Assembly (NCBI RefSeq): GCF_000218685.1
Contig: NW_006763290.1
Span: 3,994,908-4,058,907 of the forward strand
Origin: Serpula lacrymans var. lacrymans S7.9
Taxonomy: Eukaryota; Basidiomycota; Agaricomycetes; Boletales; Serpulaceae
Reading direction: 5' to 3'
Length of the DNA: 64,000 nucleotides
Part shown: positions 45,836 through 57,948 of the stretch, piece after piece
Layout of the letters: every line of letters starts with the position of its first letter
Numbering within the stretch: the first letter of the stretch is position 1
Made by a program: the position numbers and the translations under genes
The notes under the pieces: generated by a model
What the model saw: only the letters and a program-made list of their open reading frames with translations
The model's database searches: none
What the model was told of the DNA's origin: nothing

Positions 45836-46499
45836 CAAGGCTAATTAGCGGACTTGCATGGGAATCACAGGTGTAATTACCAGTGAATATTATATAATAC
45901 ACTAACATAAGTTCCAGTGGTTATTATAATATTGTCAAAAATCCGACTACTCAGATCATACAAGTGAAAATGTGTTTAATACCTGGTTGTGATCTACTTG
46001 TAATGTGTATAGAACCTGTTCATTCCAACTCATTTTGATGTGGAGTGATCTGATCAACATGTGGTTGGAATGTGGTGAATATGTAGGGATTTCCGGGACA
46101 TTGCAACATTGTGTCAGAAAAATCTGTTTAACCAGATCAGACCTTTCAAACGTCTGTAACTTACCTGGGCCACCTGATGATCTGAGCCGTTGGTGATCAG
46201 AATCGGATCAGACTTTGAACAGATTACAATCAGGTGGATCAGCTGGGATAAGAAGATAAGGGACTTGGATTGTGTCTGATGAGAAACATATTGGAACTGG
46301 GACAGAAAACGATCAGGCGGATTAGCTGGGGTAAGAGGGATATGAGCAACAGATATTCTCTGACCAGACATGACCAGATTAAAAGAGAGCATAAATGGGT
46401 CAAAATAGATGACATCAGACAGACTTAGCTCAATGGTTCAAAATGTTAATACAACTGAGATTTTACTAGTGTAGTTAATAATACAAGCTCTAGTTGTCA
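45836..46499. other. Intergenic with short direct repeats
   Basis: No gene seen. Two related units with AATCAGGTGGATCAGCTGGGATAAG and GATCAGGCGGATTAGCTGGGGTAAG lie about 90 bp apart near 46225-46345. They may be subterminal repeats of Plavaka element 2, whose coding part starts just to the right; no terminal inverted repeat could be matched. Confidence 0.4.
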
Positions 46500-49400
46500 C
46501 TTCCCAAAATGTAGGAACATATCACCGTCAATCAAGTCACTTAAGTAAAACCGGCCTTCCTTCAGATCAAAAGCCTCAATCATATGAGCTCCCCGAATCA
46601 GGGACCCAGCCATGACCAACTTGAAATGTCTCGCTTCATCATATAAAAGTGCCCCCAACCATCTGGTCCTCGGAATTCCATTTGATGGCTTGAAATCTTG
46701 ACCGATGCAATATCAAACAAAGAGGACTGAAGGAAACATCAAAAGAGAGTTTGGAGTCGAGCAGGAACTGGCTCCAATGTTTTTGTGTTAATGAGAACAC
46801 AGTCAAAGCGTGATTCTTTGTTGAAATTTGGGTTGCAGCAAAGGATGTCCCGTCCTTTGCTCCAGTCCTCGTGTGATTGATATTTGAGATAAATACATTC
46901 ATATTTCCTAATCTGTGGAACATGGAACAACATTAAAGCTGTAAAGTATATCAGAGATCAGCTTACTATGATGGGACCGTCTCCAACGGCTACATTGCAA
47001 CTTGAGACTAAGAAACTCCGCAGACGCTTGTGAAATCCTTTGAGGCCCTCGCAATGCTCTATAACTACCAAGCTTGTCAGGTTTGTGGGAGATCCTAGCA
47101 TCCAGTGGTTACCGGGGGTAGGTTGCATCAACCTCTGGTCATCATTACTGCCAGCGTCATCTCTTAAGTCTTGGTCCTCAGTGTTGTTATGGTGGGCTTT
47201 ATCATAGTTGTCAACGGTCATTCGTATGTGGGTGATGGCTTCCTGGTTCTTGTCAATGCAAGCCATCTGTGGAAACTGAACATTGGGCTTTTGGTACGCA
47301 TAATTATGTTTGCTTATCTGGCTGTTTGTATCTTTCCGGTTTGTCTGCTCTTAGGCTTCTTGTGCCTCTTGATGAAAGCCCTCGCTGACTCGTGTGTCGT
47401 AGTTTTCTGTCGCACCCTTCTGCCAGATTTCTGTGAGCATATGATATACAGTGTGTTGCTTGCTAAAGTGGAAGTCCTTCTCGTAATTGTTTGAAATGTG
47501 CTGTATTATAAGAGCCATTAGGAAACAATCAAGATACAGTACATGTAGAACCACTACTTACTTCACAACATTGTTCATATTGAGTAATATATTCTTTAAG
47601 CCGGTGTGTCCTCCCTTCGGTCATACAAATGAGGCCAATCATGAGTGGATATCTAGCATAGGCTTGGATACCATGTACTAATGTTGAGTTCCTAGGGAGA
47701 ATTTGGACGATGCAGTGGAGAATACACTAGAAGAACAGAAAAGTTAGTATATAGCGCTAATAAATAATGTATTAAAGACTACGCACCTTGAGTATATCAT
47801 AAAACACTTGACCATCCGCATATTTGACTGTGGTGACGTTCATGAAGTGTTTGAGTCCAGGCCATCTTGATACATTCCGCATACTATATATTCCAAGTTT
47901 GAATGAGACATCAAGTTTGACGTGTAGTTGAAACTTACTTTCTGGCCATATGGCCTTTGTTTCCGTTTTCTGCTAACACTGTGAGGAGGAGCGAGATGTG
48001 CTTACCCCATTTTCCTAGATCATCAGAGTGCAATTTATCATATGAAATTGAACAATATGGGTCCGAGTGGTCGAGTGACCAAATAAAGTTCTGTAAAAAG
48101 CTAGTCAGTGGAAGATAATAAAAATACGGGGAGAAAACCTTGGTTGCATGTAATCCGTGGGCTTGTAAGATTTGTTCAGCCTCCATTTTATTTGATGCTG
48201 TGATTGAACACTTGTACACCTTCTCCATGTTGTCAGTTGTGCGACACTGGAAATTTCCACATAGTTTGGTTAAATTGTCATGGCAGACAAGACATTTTGG
48301 GCATGGAAATTTGGCCAGGGCCGCACACGTAGCTGTTAGTGCACAGCTTTTGTTGCCATCAACAGACTTGACTGGTATTCCTGGATGTATCACTCTACCA
48401 ATTTTGTCACCACAGGCCATTGCTTCTCTGAAGTGTGCAGGCCATCGTAGTGAGTGGAATATTACTTTGGCGACCTTGTGGTAAACTTCACGCTTGAAGC
48501 ACTGCCATTTAATGGTATCAGCAGTGTTTTGGTCAGATGGGTTGGCCGGGTCCAGAGGCTGTAAAAACAATGCAATAAAAAGCCCCTGCATAGCAGAAAG
48601 AATACTTACAATTGGCATATACCCTACAAGAACACCTCCTCCATTTCCGATGCATTTCTTACCCCCCGTGGCAAAAATAGCGGACAAATAATTATAGGGT
48701 GCTTCTTGACCCGCTTAGTGATATTCCCTTTGTTGAGCCAGAGAGAGATTGGTAGAAAGCAATGCGGTGGTTCTTCTTGTGGAAAGTATTCCTGCATTCA
48801 AATTAATCCACATCAGAAAGCATGTAAATGTATATACTATATATTTACCTGTACGTCCCACCATTTGTTGGCTGAATTGAACTCGTCGTATATGCGTCCT
48901 TTCAAGACTATCCTACCATTTTGGCGGCAATAATATTTGCGACAGGGATTCCAAAGGATGAGAGGCACTAATGTCTCATCCATAATCCAGTTGCGATAGA
49001 TTTTCCACGGATCTCGATACTGAAACTTGAAGTAATGAGTTTCTCCTAGATAACATGCAGAAACATTGCCTTCCTGAAACTGAAAGAAAAGTTAGAAGAA
49101 TCAATCTTGAGGGTCATTTTTGCCTACCTGGACATATTGCGCATGTGCTACTTGTAAAGTCTTCTCGATGTCTGCATAATTCCGAAATGTAATGTTAGTA
49201 TTATCTGCCCATCCATGATGTATCCCATATAACTGTGTGTTTACTATTGATTTACTTAATAATCCCCTGACCACTATTTCCGCGTATTCAAAGTTGGCAT
49301 AATTGTGAAAGGGCACCCACAGTTTGATCTCCAGTGCAGAGCCAAGTCCAGCTTTGTGGTTGCCTTGATCAGCTGAAGGGGTAACACTGTCCAGGGGAAT

Positions 49401-49899
49401 TATGACTGGGTCGTGCTTCCCACTTTGAGGATGGTGGACAACTTGAATAAAAGTTGCACTTGCTTGATATCTGTTGGACATTAATTTTGTTGTTACCAGA
49501 TTCTGCTAAGTTAAGATTCAAGTCTGTCAGGCACAGTTGAAAGACATGATATACTCCCGCACCACTGATTGGAGGACCCAATTCAACCTCGTCATTGACT
49601 TGAGTCCGGTCTCCGTCAGCCTGATAAGACGCACAAAACTGTAAGTTTAAGAAGTTGAAAAAGAAAGACATCAATACCTCAACAGTTTTCTTTCTTTTTT
49701 TATTTGGCTCCTCAAGTGATCTCCCTAAGCACCGTTTCTCTGAATGGTTTCCTTGTCGTGCTGCTAGCTCTAATTGTTCCTGATTTCTGACCTTGCAGGA
49801 CTCAATGTGCTTGTCAAAGCACTGTGTGCTTTGGTGTTGTTGAGAGTATTTACACCATGGTCTTTTTTTTGCCTCGGTTGTCCTAGGAATATGAGACAT
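46500..49899 (-). pseudogene. Plavaka (CACTA-like) transposase 2
   Basis: The start is MSHIPRTTEAKKRPWCKYS at 49899, with a Cys/His pattern ending in HIESC. Then VPFHNYANFEYAEIVVRGLLSKS (49100-49480), KWWDVQ (48860), LPISLWLNKGNITKRVKKHP (about 48720-48770), GNGGGVLVGYMPIV, KFPCPKCLVCHDNLTKL, SDPYCSISYDKLHSDDLGKWGKHI (47935-48687), NYDTRVSEGFHQEAQEA (47351-47400), and EDWSKGRDILCCNPNFNKESRFDCVLI (46739-46930). This is the block order of fungal Plavaka transposases. In other members the segment here reading LWLNKG commonly has Asp; Asn would remove a likely catalytic residue. Frames change, with introns probable. Divergently transcribed from the DUF6698 gene. Confidence 0.8.
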
Positions 49900-50847
49900 A
49901 GTGTAGTTAGCTAGTATAGTTGAGCATGGAGATGTTGTTGTTGAGAAAATCATAGATCTAAAATTCATGGTTAGCCTGGTGTACGTAACAATTGAATCAG
50001 AGTCAATAACAGATACTCCACACTGTTGCTCGTCTCCAACCAGAACAGTGCAGATGGAAAAAAAAAGAAACATATCAAAGTCAAGAGGAAAAGGACCTCT
50101 ACCAATCAAAAGGCTGCTCATCAGACTGCTCAAGCTCCAGGAAGAAAAATAGCCCATGCAAAGAGCAGGGTTGTTTCACGCAGACAGGCGTCTAGTACCA
50201 AAATGGAGGATAATAGTGAACAAGAGAGAGGTGGAGATGATTCAGAAGTATTAGACTCACCAGATAGTAACGAGCATCCAAGCTCTGCACAGAAACCCAA
50301 CAGTAACACGAAATCAAATATTGATTTATCAGAAATCAGTCTGTGAATGTCACCGGCATCACTGTATAAGGTAGAGACAGTCAGTTTCTGGTCTACAAAG
50401 ATGTGCTAATGGTGTATATAGGCTGCCCGTAATACTCAGATTGCAGCTAATGCTGCAAAGGAAGAAGCTAAAACTATGCGTCGTAAATACAACGATGCTA
50501 TGAATGAGGTACATCAGGATGAGTCTGTTGAAAGGGGATCAAAGAAGAAAAAAGACACCAAGAGCTCAAGGGATGATGACATACACCACAAGCAAGTGAT
50601 CAAGGGACTGGGGCATCAGTTTGAGATAACTCATGCTCTTTGGCTACACGAGCCTACCAAGACTTTTCAAACAATTATTGGCGACGAGTATGATAAACTG
50701 GACCGTTTTGGTAGCACAGCTGCTAGAGTGCAAGTTCAGCTTCGTGATATTTTAGACGTATTTCCTGCGACATACCATGGCGACCTTCCAAATCGCTGGT
50801 TAGGCCGTTCAGTGAGTGGTCCAGAAGTTTTTAAGCAATGTTTGAAA

Positions 50848-51418
50848 TGTTAGTTTAAGGTGATCTCTAATAAATGTAATGTAACATACCTCAGCCGCTG
50901 CCCAAGAGGCTATAGAAACGACTGAGGTATTCCTATACTAAACCCCCTACTACTTATAGTTGGAGGTGCTACTCGCTACAGTATAATGACTCCTAGGAGA
51001 ACAATGGTTACTCCATGGAGTGGTGGCTATGCTCCATGGAGAACAATGGCTGCTTTGGCAGAGACCGGGTTTATCCGGTTTTGTCATTAGTTTTGGTGAT
51101 TCTGCACCTAGTTGTGCTATCTATTTTCCCTTCTTTCTAAATCACTTTCTTCTTTATTCTTTTTGCTCTATTGTTCAGTATTCACTGAGCATTCTATTAT
51201 TTCGCCTTTGTGGCTGATTTGCTTACCTTTGTTTACAAAACTTCGGACTAGTATTGCAGAGTCCAGTATTCCTATTCTTTAGTTACTCATACTGGACTCT
51301 AGGTACTGTACACATTCTGTACTCTCTGATAATAAAGTTACTCATCCTGGACTCTAGTTCTGTCCCTGTTAGCTCTCAGAAAGTGGCTAGACACTTCCCA
51401 GAAGTTCTCAATTGAACA
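50848..51418 (+). repeat. Nested solo LTRs: LTR1 inside a diverged LTR2
   Basis: A perfect TGAAA duplication (50843-50847, 51419-51423) flanks the whole. The outer LTR2 starts TGTTAGT at 50848, resumes at 51087 and ends TTGAACA. The inner LTR1, on the minus strand, ends with TTTTGTCA (51086) on the plus strand. TTAGT occurs on both sides of LTR1, so it entered LTR2 seven bases from its end. About 36 bp of the inner LTR1 end are missing, which a deletion between two TGTTAGT copies explains. Confidence 0.82.
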
Positions 51419-52262
51419 TGAAACTCACCTGATTGTCAGTTCCGTGATGGAATACAAGAACAGCAGTCAAACACAGCTACTCGTCTTCAATCTCGAGGTG
51501 CCATCATTTTTAATTGCATGGAGGAAGACTTGAGGGTATCTCGCAAACAATGTGCAAAGTTTAGTGAAGATATTGGGTGGGTGGAAAATGCAAACGGTAC
51601 CTCGACATATCATCCATGGAATGTCAGTGTCCTTCATCGAGACTACAAGGGACACTTCGACATCCAAACAGTTTTTTTGAATCCAATTCTTCAAAAAGTA
51701 AGTTAATAACAGCTGAAAATAAGAACTAAAAGCCAACCGAGCAGACAACGAGCTGTATCATACAAGGGCCTGCATCCATAATTGCAATGAACGAAGGCAA
51801 ATCTTCTCGTGCTGCAAGAATCAATGAAACAATGGATCTAAAATGGGGATTAAACCATACAATGCCTGGCATGATCACAGCTTCTGCTGTCCTTGTGAGT
51901 ACTTCTCAAGCTCATAGAGAAATCTGACTAACATACAGGGATTGATTTAGGCTCATTGGACCTTATCTCCAGATGATTGCCTCAAGGAAAAGGGAAACAA
52001 ATCTGGCATTTGTTGGCACAATGACTTTGACAACTACCTGGAGTATCTTTTAAGCGGCCTTCAAAAACAAAAAAAAAGTGTATTCAATATATTCCAAGAG
52101 TGGGATCAAGTCTTTTTCCCCAATACAAGCCATGGACTCGCAGGCCAACTGAGCAACACAGACAGGGACCAATTAATGCAAGGTGTGATGGCTGCATTGA
52201 ATCATGATGAGGATGGAAATGAACAGCCCAAAGGCCAAAACGGCAATTCTGAACAAGGCTCT

Positions 52263-52275
52263 GGGGGGGGGGGGG
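52263..52275 (+). repeat. G13 homopolymer
   Basis: A run of 13 G in the Gly-rich tail of the DUF6698 gene. Length may be unreliable, with consequences for the frame. Confidence 0.8.
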
Positions 52276-52631
52276 CTCAACGAGGGTGGGAACAACAAAG
52301 ATGGAAGCAATAACTTCGAACAGTGAAGGCAGCATGTGTGTAGATGCCTCTGATATTAGATAAGATACAAATACTAGTGAATTGATCTTATCAGACGTCA
52401 AATGACTGACTGGCTTTGTAATCTTATTGATGATCAATTGATCAAGCTTCAATCCGGACAGCTTAAACCAAGGTGTCGATAACACCAAGTCCAAATGTGA
52501 GTTCAAGAAGCTGTCCAAGACTATGGGAGACAAGTTGGACAAAGAGAAAGGCAGGTTCATACAGTCTTTACTAACACAATCAACAATAATGATACAGCAG
52601 TGATTTGTATTCGCTCTACTTTGACACAAAC

Positions 52632-53769
52632 TCATGGAGAACACCCATTCAGCACTTCAGTCTGCTCACGGATCGCCCCTCCAATGTCTTCTTTCAACAC
52701 TCTTCCCACCTTATCAAGATTCTTTTTTATGTTCTGTAATGTCTCTTCCAAATCTTGAGAGACTTGACCGTCTGGTGCTTCTGACCTTGCAACTCTCCTC
52801 CTTTTCCCCGGGTTAAGTGGTGAGAGCTCCATTTGCAATACGAGGAATTGATGCGCCCCGCAACCGGTCCCAGGAGTCAATGGGGGAATAATGTTGATCT
52901 GCTGAATGGTACCAACGGTGAGCCCAAATTACTGTGATCTCAATCTATGTACCTCATTGCCAATGGTATCTTGATCACCTATGCAACACTTCAAAGGGAC
53001 AGTGCCTTTTCCATCACTTTTTCCTGTTGTCTCGGCAACATTTACTACAGAGTTTTTTCAATCAAACTGGTAGGTCATAAAACATAATTCCTGTGTATTA
53101 AATTTCTTACCTCTTTGTTTGCTGCATTAAAAGAATTGACCAGGTTCACACCAGGCATGGGATGTTTATCAGCACTGGCTGTGTCATCTACCTGGGATTT
53201 AGTGGGTGTCGAAAAACTCGGGGTACTTTGCTGGTATTGTTTGAGCTGATTGTACTTGTAACGCCCTTTTCTATCCACAGGACAACCCTGACCAAATCCA
53301 CCACCATCATGGTATGATATCACACCATCAGATGTGTGCGTGCTTGTGGAGCCCAATCTCAGCACTGGAGAGTCTTTGGTTGGCGGAGGCGGCGTAGGTG
53401 TATGAGGTGAGACCAGGGGACTTGTTGCAGCTACAAGCCCTGCATTATTTTCCTTCTGCTTTACTGAATATGTGTCCCCATGAATTTTCAGCCAGTGTTT
53501 CTCGAGTTTACTGGGACCTTCGGCAGCATGTGCAAGAACTGTGGGAGCAGCGTTATTATAAGTAGATGACTTTGAGCTGTTCTCTGACAACGACGTCTTT
53601 TCAATACAAGGTGTGGAACTACGTGTCGTCGCTTTCCTGTGTATGATGGCATGGGTTGTTGGATTATGGGTCCAAGTGTATTGTTGGGCTCTGCTTCCAG
53701 TGAGCAACGATGCAGTATCTCTTGATAATTGTTTATATGCTCCCTTTTAAATACCACCAATACAAACAC
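52632..53769 (-). CDS. Hypothetical protein, Ser/Pro-rich with C-terminal coiled coil
   Basis: Minus-strand blocks: 53075-53707 with SPHTPTPPPPTKDSPVLRLGSTST and a possible NLS-like RKGRYKYNQLKQYQQS; then 52632-52880 with NPGKRRRVARSEAPDGQVSQDLEETLQNIKKNLDKVGRVLKEDIGGAI, a basic stretch plus an amphipathic helix. The two blocks lie in different frames and could be exons joined by an intron around 52880-53075. No family recognised. It lies tail-to-tail with the DUF6698 gene. Confidence 0.4.
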
Positions 53770-55050
53770 TTGATGTTGCAGGCCTTTGAATCTTCAAACT
53801 TACAAGGTATGTCATCAGCCTGCACAATGCACACACATTTATTGATAACCCAAGTATGCTTGCAGAGCCAATCAACCCTGGTGTTTTAAACAAGGAAGCC
53901 AGCAGCCAACAAAGACCACGGCAAGGAGCTGCACTACTCAGCTATGTATTATGGTCTTTCTGACCATCAACCAGTCAGTCTCACCCGCTGTTTTTGCAAC
54001 ACTAGGAGCAACATTTCCCCTTCCGACGCCCGGACCATCCCATAGCTTGCATTATCACTTAACTTGCTACCCATCTGAGGAATGGGATGAGAATCATGAA
54101 TCAATGTGTACGGTATTTACTGATACTAATGGCTTTGTAATATACAAATCTGCCTCGGGGATATCACTTTAACAACTAGTAGACACTATTTACAATGAAA
54201 TATTATGGCTATTGTCTCTTTTTACTCTTAAGCTTTAAGATTGAAAACTGGCAAAAAGCAAACAAAAGCATGTATTAAAAACTCCTATTAGGCCAAACCA
54301 GACACGATAGGACCATTGAGCCTTACTAATACCAGGCCAGCATTGTCCGTGTCCTCTGCCTGAATTAACGGATATCCTTGATCGCAGCTGAATTGACAGG
54401 TCACCCTGGTGAGCTCAATCAGCATACTCCGGCACTTCAGCACGATCAGCCGTGTCAGCGCAATCAACGTGGCTAGTGTATTCACGCTCGTCACGTGTAT
54501 TATCCTTACAGGTATCTGATCGAACCTGTCCGCAGCGTTCTGTATCTAATATATTATCCAAATTTCTTACAACATTATCATGCCGCGTTCGGCCAAATCA
54601 TGAAAAACGGATTTTTGCGACATGCATAAGAGTTTTTTCGCAGTGCGTGGTCTTACACGATTCTGACTGGGATTCAAGCACTAAGCACAAATAGAAGCAA
54701 ACCAAGTTAAGAAACCAAACAAATCAACGCCTAAATCACCACACGTTGATCATAAACAGCCAAAAGTGAAGAAGGACAGTGATATAGAAAAGAAAAGTTC
54801 AACGGCGGAATACATATTTGAATACAGAATGTAATTGTAGTTTCTCCCACCAACAACGTAGTTATATATGTCAAAGAGGGTGTGATTACGACGATATCGA
54901 ATACTGCAAAGAAATCAAAAAAATGTAGGAATGGATGTGGAGCGCAGCGCCCGCAGATATCGAGTCAAAGTCATCACGAAAAGCCACTAAAAATCGAAAT
55001 TCATAGGGGAAAGAAAATTGGTATACTGAACGTGAAGTAGGACTGTAACT
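53770..55050. other. Mostly non-coding; one weak ORF
   Basis: 53951-54172 (+) is an open frame of 73 codons with LPTPGPSHSLHYHLTCYPSEEWDENHE, no domain known. 54180-55050 has no recognisable gene. From about 54440 the composition becomes richer in CpG than the transposon-filled part, like the Cut8 neighbourhood. Confidence 0.4.
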
Positions 55051-55117
55051 CACGAGGTAAACGGTTCACCAATCGGGACCTCCTCCGCTTCCACCTCCCC
55101 CGAATTGATATGTGGTT

Positions 55118-55384
55118 GGACTGACGTTCTGTAGATCAGGTCAGAAAATAAAATATCATCACTGTGGATGTGGTATGAAGACGAACTGATTCTGACTCTC
55201 TGCTGATAGCGACATTCGGCCGAGATACCTGAACCGTACAGTGAGCGCGGAATCTTAGAAACCAGACAAGGAAAGGAAGGGCACAAACAGGGAGAGTAGC
55301 CGTGAGCTGAATAAGAGCTGCGACGACGAATACGATGCACCTCTTTGAAAACAGCATTTGGATTGATAAAGATATCGGTTTCAC
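55118..55384 (-). CDS. Putative small secreted protein (two exons)
   Basis: The frame starts near 55354 with MLFSKRCIVFVVAALIQLTA, a good signal-peptide pattern, and runs LPVCALPFLVWFLRF. A donor GTATCT after TVQ and an acceptor CTACAG near 55130 would join it to NVSPTTYQFGGGGSGGGPDW followed by a stop. The C-terminal Gly-rich motif looks like a real exon end. This is an inference from splice-like signals alone; no family is known to me. Confidence 0.3.
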
Positions 55385-55428
55385 AGTAGAAATGAGCGAT
55401 GGCAGCGAGGGACCGTTTTATTTGAAGT

Positions 55429-55835
55429 GTGAGCAATATGAGAAAACAACCTTCCACGCGCTCGGCCCATCTCCGAATTACTTACTATATGGCCACCCAG
55501 GAACCGAATGCACGGCCGCCGGTTAAATATCAGAATATCATGGAGCGACAGTCCAAATTAGGTTGGTCCAAAGTAAGAGCGCGTACGGTTACAGAGAACA
55601 CCAGGTCCATCACGTGGAGGCTGCCGTCGGAGATTCAACCGTACGGCATAACCTCAAGTTCCAGGAAATCAATGAAGGTACGACAAAGCCACAGATGTCC
55701 TTATATGGTGTTATCAAAACTGACATTGTTGGAACCTATTTACGCTACAAGCAGAACGAGGTCCAGCCCGTGGCTCTGCCACTGGTGCGATGTTTTTGCT
55801 ATATGATAAATAATAATAATAATACTGTTAAGTGA
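55429..55835 (+). CDS. Hypothetical ORFs, divergent from 55384
   Basis: Two overlapping frames: MATQEPNARPPVKYQNIMERQSKLGWSK in one (about 55490-55575), and NLKFQEINEGTTKPQMSLYGVIKTDIVGTYLRYKQNEVQPVALPLVRCF in the other (about 55630-55800). Composition and CpG content look like a host gene rather than a transposon, but no family is recognised and the splice sites are unclear. Confidence 0.3.
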
Positions 55836-56340
55836 TCAAAATGTTAAGTCAGTGAACTTATGCTGTCTGTAATGTATGCTAGGTCTTTGAATCCTATGAT
55901 GCATTTTTGACTTACTGTTCTGTCATTGAATGTCCTTATAAGCCTGCCCTAAACTTGTGCACAGTATACTGAATTCAAGCAGATGGTTCATTGAATCTTT
56001 ACAAACATCAACATATATTGTAACATAAAAAGTCTGTGGTATTACATTGATAAATTGTTGAGAAATTAAAAAAAAAAAGACTCCAGAAATGGTAAAGGAT
56101 GATAATATGGTCTGATATCAAAACATTTTAGTAAAAAGGGTGAGAATTGCAGAAAAATCTACTTGCCAGTCACGGATAAAGCCAGTCAGAATTTTGGGAT
56201 ACACCACATTGATGGTACATCTGTCATTTGAACCATGTGGAAATAGCACTTTTATTCTCTCTCCTGAAGTGCAGTGAGACAATGCAACATAAAGTTGCCC
56301 ATGTGAAAACACTGAAACACATAAAATCCAGCCCAACCTG

Positions 56341-57136
56341 CATCAGGAAAAACCCTTTTTCTATATAGTGCTATATAGCCACCACCTATATATATAAACA
56401 CATTCATAGAAACTATAGTACTATCAGTGCAGTCATAGCTCTTATAGCTCTTATAGCACAGTAGTAGGCAATTTTAACCAAGGGGAGAAGTATCTATAAT
56501 TCCCTCAAACTCTGGATTAATCTAATAAACTTGTTCAATAATAGAAAGAGGCCAGAAGTGTTTGGAGTTAAGTATATTGTTATAGGCAAGGCACTATAAG
56601 TGCTTTTATAGCCTATAGCAGCCTACATAGCTCCTATAGCTGTAAAGGTCATAGTTATAATATAGTTCAAGGTGCTTAAAAGGGCTAATAAATTATCCAG
56701 TATTAACTAATTATGTAGCCTGTATTAGTGAAATAGTAGTTTGTATCCCTGATACTCACAAAATAAGAATAATGATTTATCCAGATATAAGTAGTGACAA
56801 TGAGTAAAAAAATAATCTAAGTCCATGAAAGGTCAATATATAACATGTGTATAATACATTTTATAAGCTCTCATGGTGTAGTGGATAAATGTGATGTGTG
56901 GCTATAGGTTGCTTAGTCACTCAAGAGCTGCTAGCAGGTTGAGAGTTCAAATTCTGTCTGTGTTAATTTTTTATATCAGCCACACAACAATTTCCAACAT
57001 CTATAAGAGCATTTATAGAGCTATATGAGGCTCTATAGATGGCAGAGGTTCTATAACAGGTTTGACCACTATAACAGCTTTATAAGTACTTATAGTGCTA
57101 TAGAGCTCTATATAGCTACCCCCATTTTTCCTGATG
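56341..57136. mobile_element. TIR transposon B (796 bp) inside the Helitron helicase
   Basis: Ends are CATCAGGAAAAACCC and its partner (...GGGGGTAGC to CCATTTTTCCTGATG). A 2 bp duplication, CA on the gene strand, flanks it (56339-56340, 57137-57138), and excision restores SVTQVGLDF. No protein is encoded. Subterminal parts are packed with AGCTCTATAGC-like units, probable transposase-binding sites. It carries a tRNA-like box pair at 56867-56965. Identical in length and sequence, as far as I compared, to element B' in the opposite orientation. Confidence 0.88.
56867..56965 (+). ncRNA. tRNA-like Pol III boxes in element B
   Basis: A-box-like TGGTGTAGTGG (56874-56884) and B-box-like GAGTTCAAATTC (about 56943-56954), some 60 bp apart, then a TTTTTT run. 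The spacing would fit a tRNA with a long variable arm or intron (Leu/Ser type). Acceptor and T-stem pairing are poor, so it is a tRNA relic at best. Whether it is transcribed is unknown. Confidence 0.45.
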
Positions 57137-57948
57137 TGTGTCACTGATTGCCCTTGAGACTTGTTGATGGTCATGGCAAAGGCAACATGGATAGGGAATT
57201 GACAACGTGATAGCTTGATGGGCAATTCTTCTGATGAAGGTTCCAATGTGAGGTGTGGAATAAAAGCTATCTTTCCTGCATGTTTTCCTCCTAAGACACG
57301 GCACTTCAATACTCTTCTCTTCATGTTTATCAAAATCATGCGTGTTCCATTACAGAGTCCATTTAGGGGATCAATGTTGCGGAGGAGCATAAGTGGATAT
57401 CCAGCTTTAAGTTTGAGGTGCGCTTCAGGAAGGCCAGATACCTGCAAGGAGTTCAAGAATTCCACAGAATAATATTTATGCCCCTCTCCAACCACTTTAT
57501 CAATTGACAGAGCCACTAACTCTTCTCCAGGGAATTTTGTGAGGATTGCTGAATTAAAGTCACTAACTGCATCATTTTTTGCAGAGAGGATAGTGCGGTG
57601 GAGGAAATCATGGTCATTTTTGTCTCTATTTGCAATTCCAGGATAGGTAGTGTCGACTAATGAGTCTATGGTGTTTTCTGGCATAAGCACGTTGGCAGGA
57701 AGCTCAATAGTTCCATCTCCTGCAATTCCGCAACCACCACCAACATCCAGGAGCCAGCTAGCAAAGGCTTCACTTTCTGGAGTACGGTCCAGGCGCATGT
57801 TCTGTGTGAGATAGCAGACATAGATATTTGTCCATGGTTGTGACCTTCTAAAAGAGGCAGAAATGATGTGTTGCCTTGACCCTCTTGGAACAACAGGTGT
57901 TGTTTGGCGGAAGTCCCCTCCAAAGACCATTGTAATACCTCCAAATAG

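Larger units (their letters stand above)
50026..52313 (+). pseudogene. DUF6698 family protein, broken by nested LTRs
   Basis: DUF6698 is a fungal family of unknown function, recurrent in Agaricomycete genomes near transposons. Blocks: a Lys/Ser/Glu-rich start (50026-50345), then GLGHQFEITHALWLHEPTKTFQTII and RDILDVFPATYHGDLPNRWLGRS (50480-50847). After a 571 bp insertion the frame continues with SNTATRLQSRGAIIFNCMEEDLRVSRKQ and NVSVLHRDYKGHFDIQTVFLNP (51465-51700). Then GKSSRAARINETMDLKWGLNHT and KSVFNIFQEWDQVFFPNT (51790-52130), and an acidic Gly/Gln-rich tail. At the insertion point the frame is also off by one. The first block starts divergently from Plavaka 2. Confidence 0.72.

Noticed and set aside
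47935..48687. KDZ (Kyakuja-Dileera-Zisupton) transposase
   Set aside because: Considered first, but the blocks GNGGGVLVGYMPIV, CPKCLV and SDPYxxISYDKLH and the order of parts fit Plavaka better.
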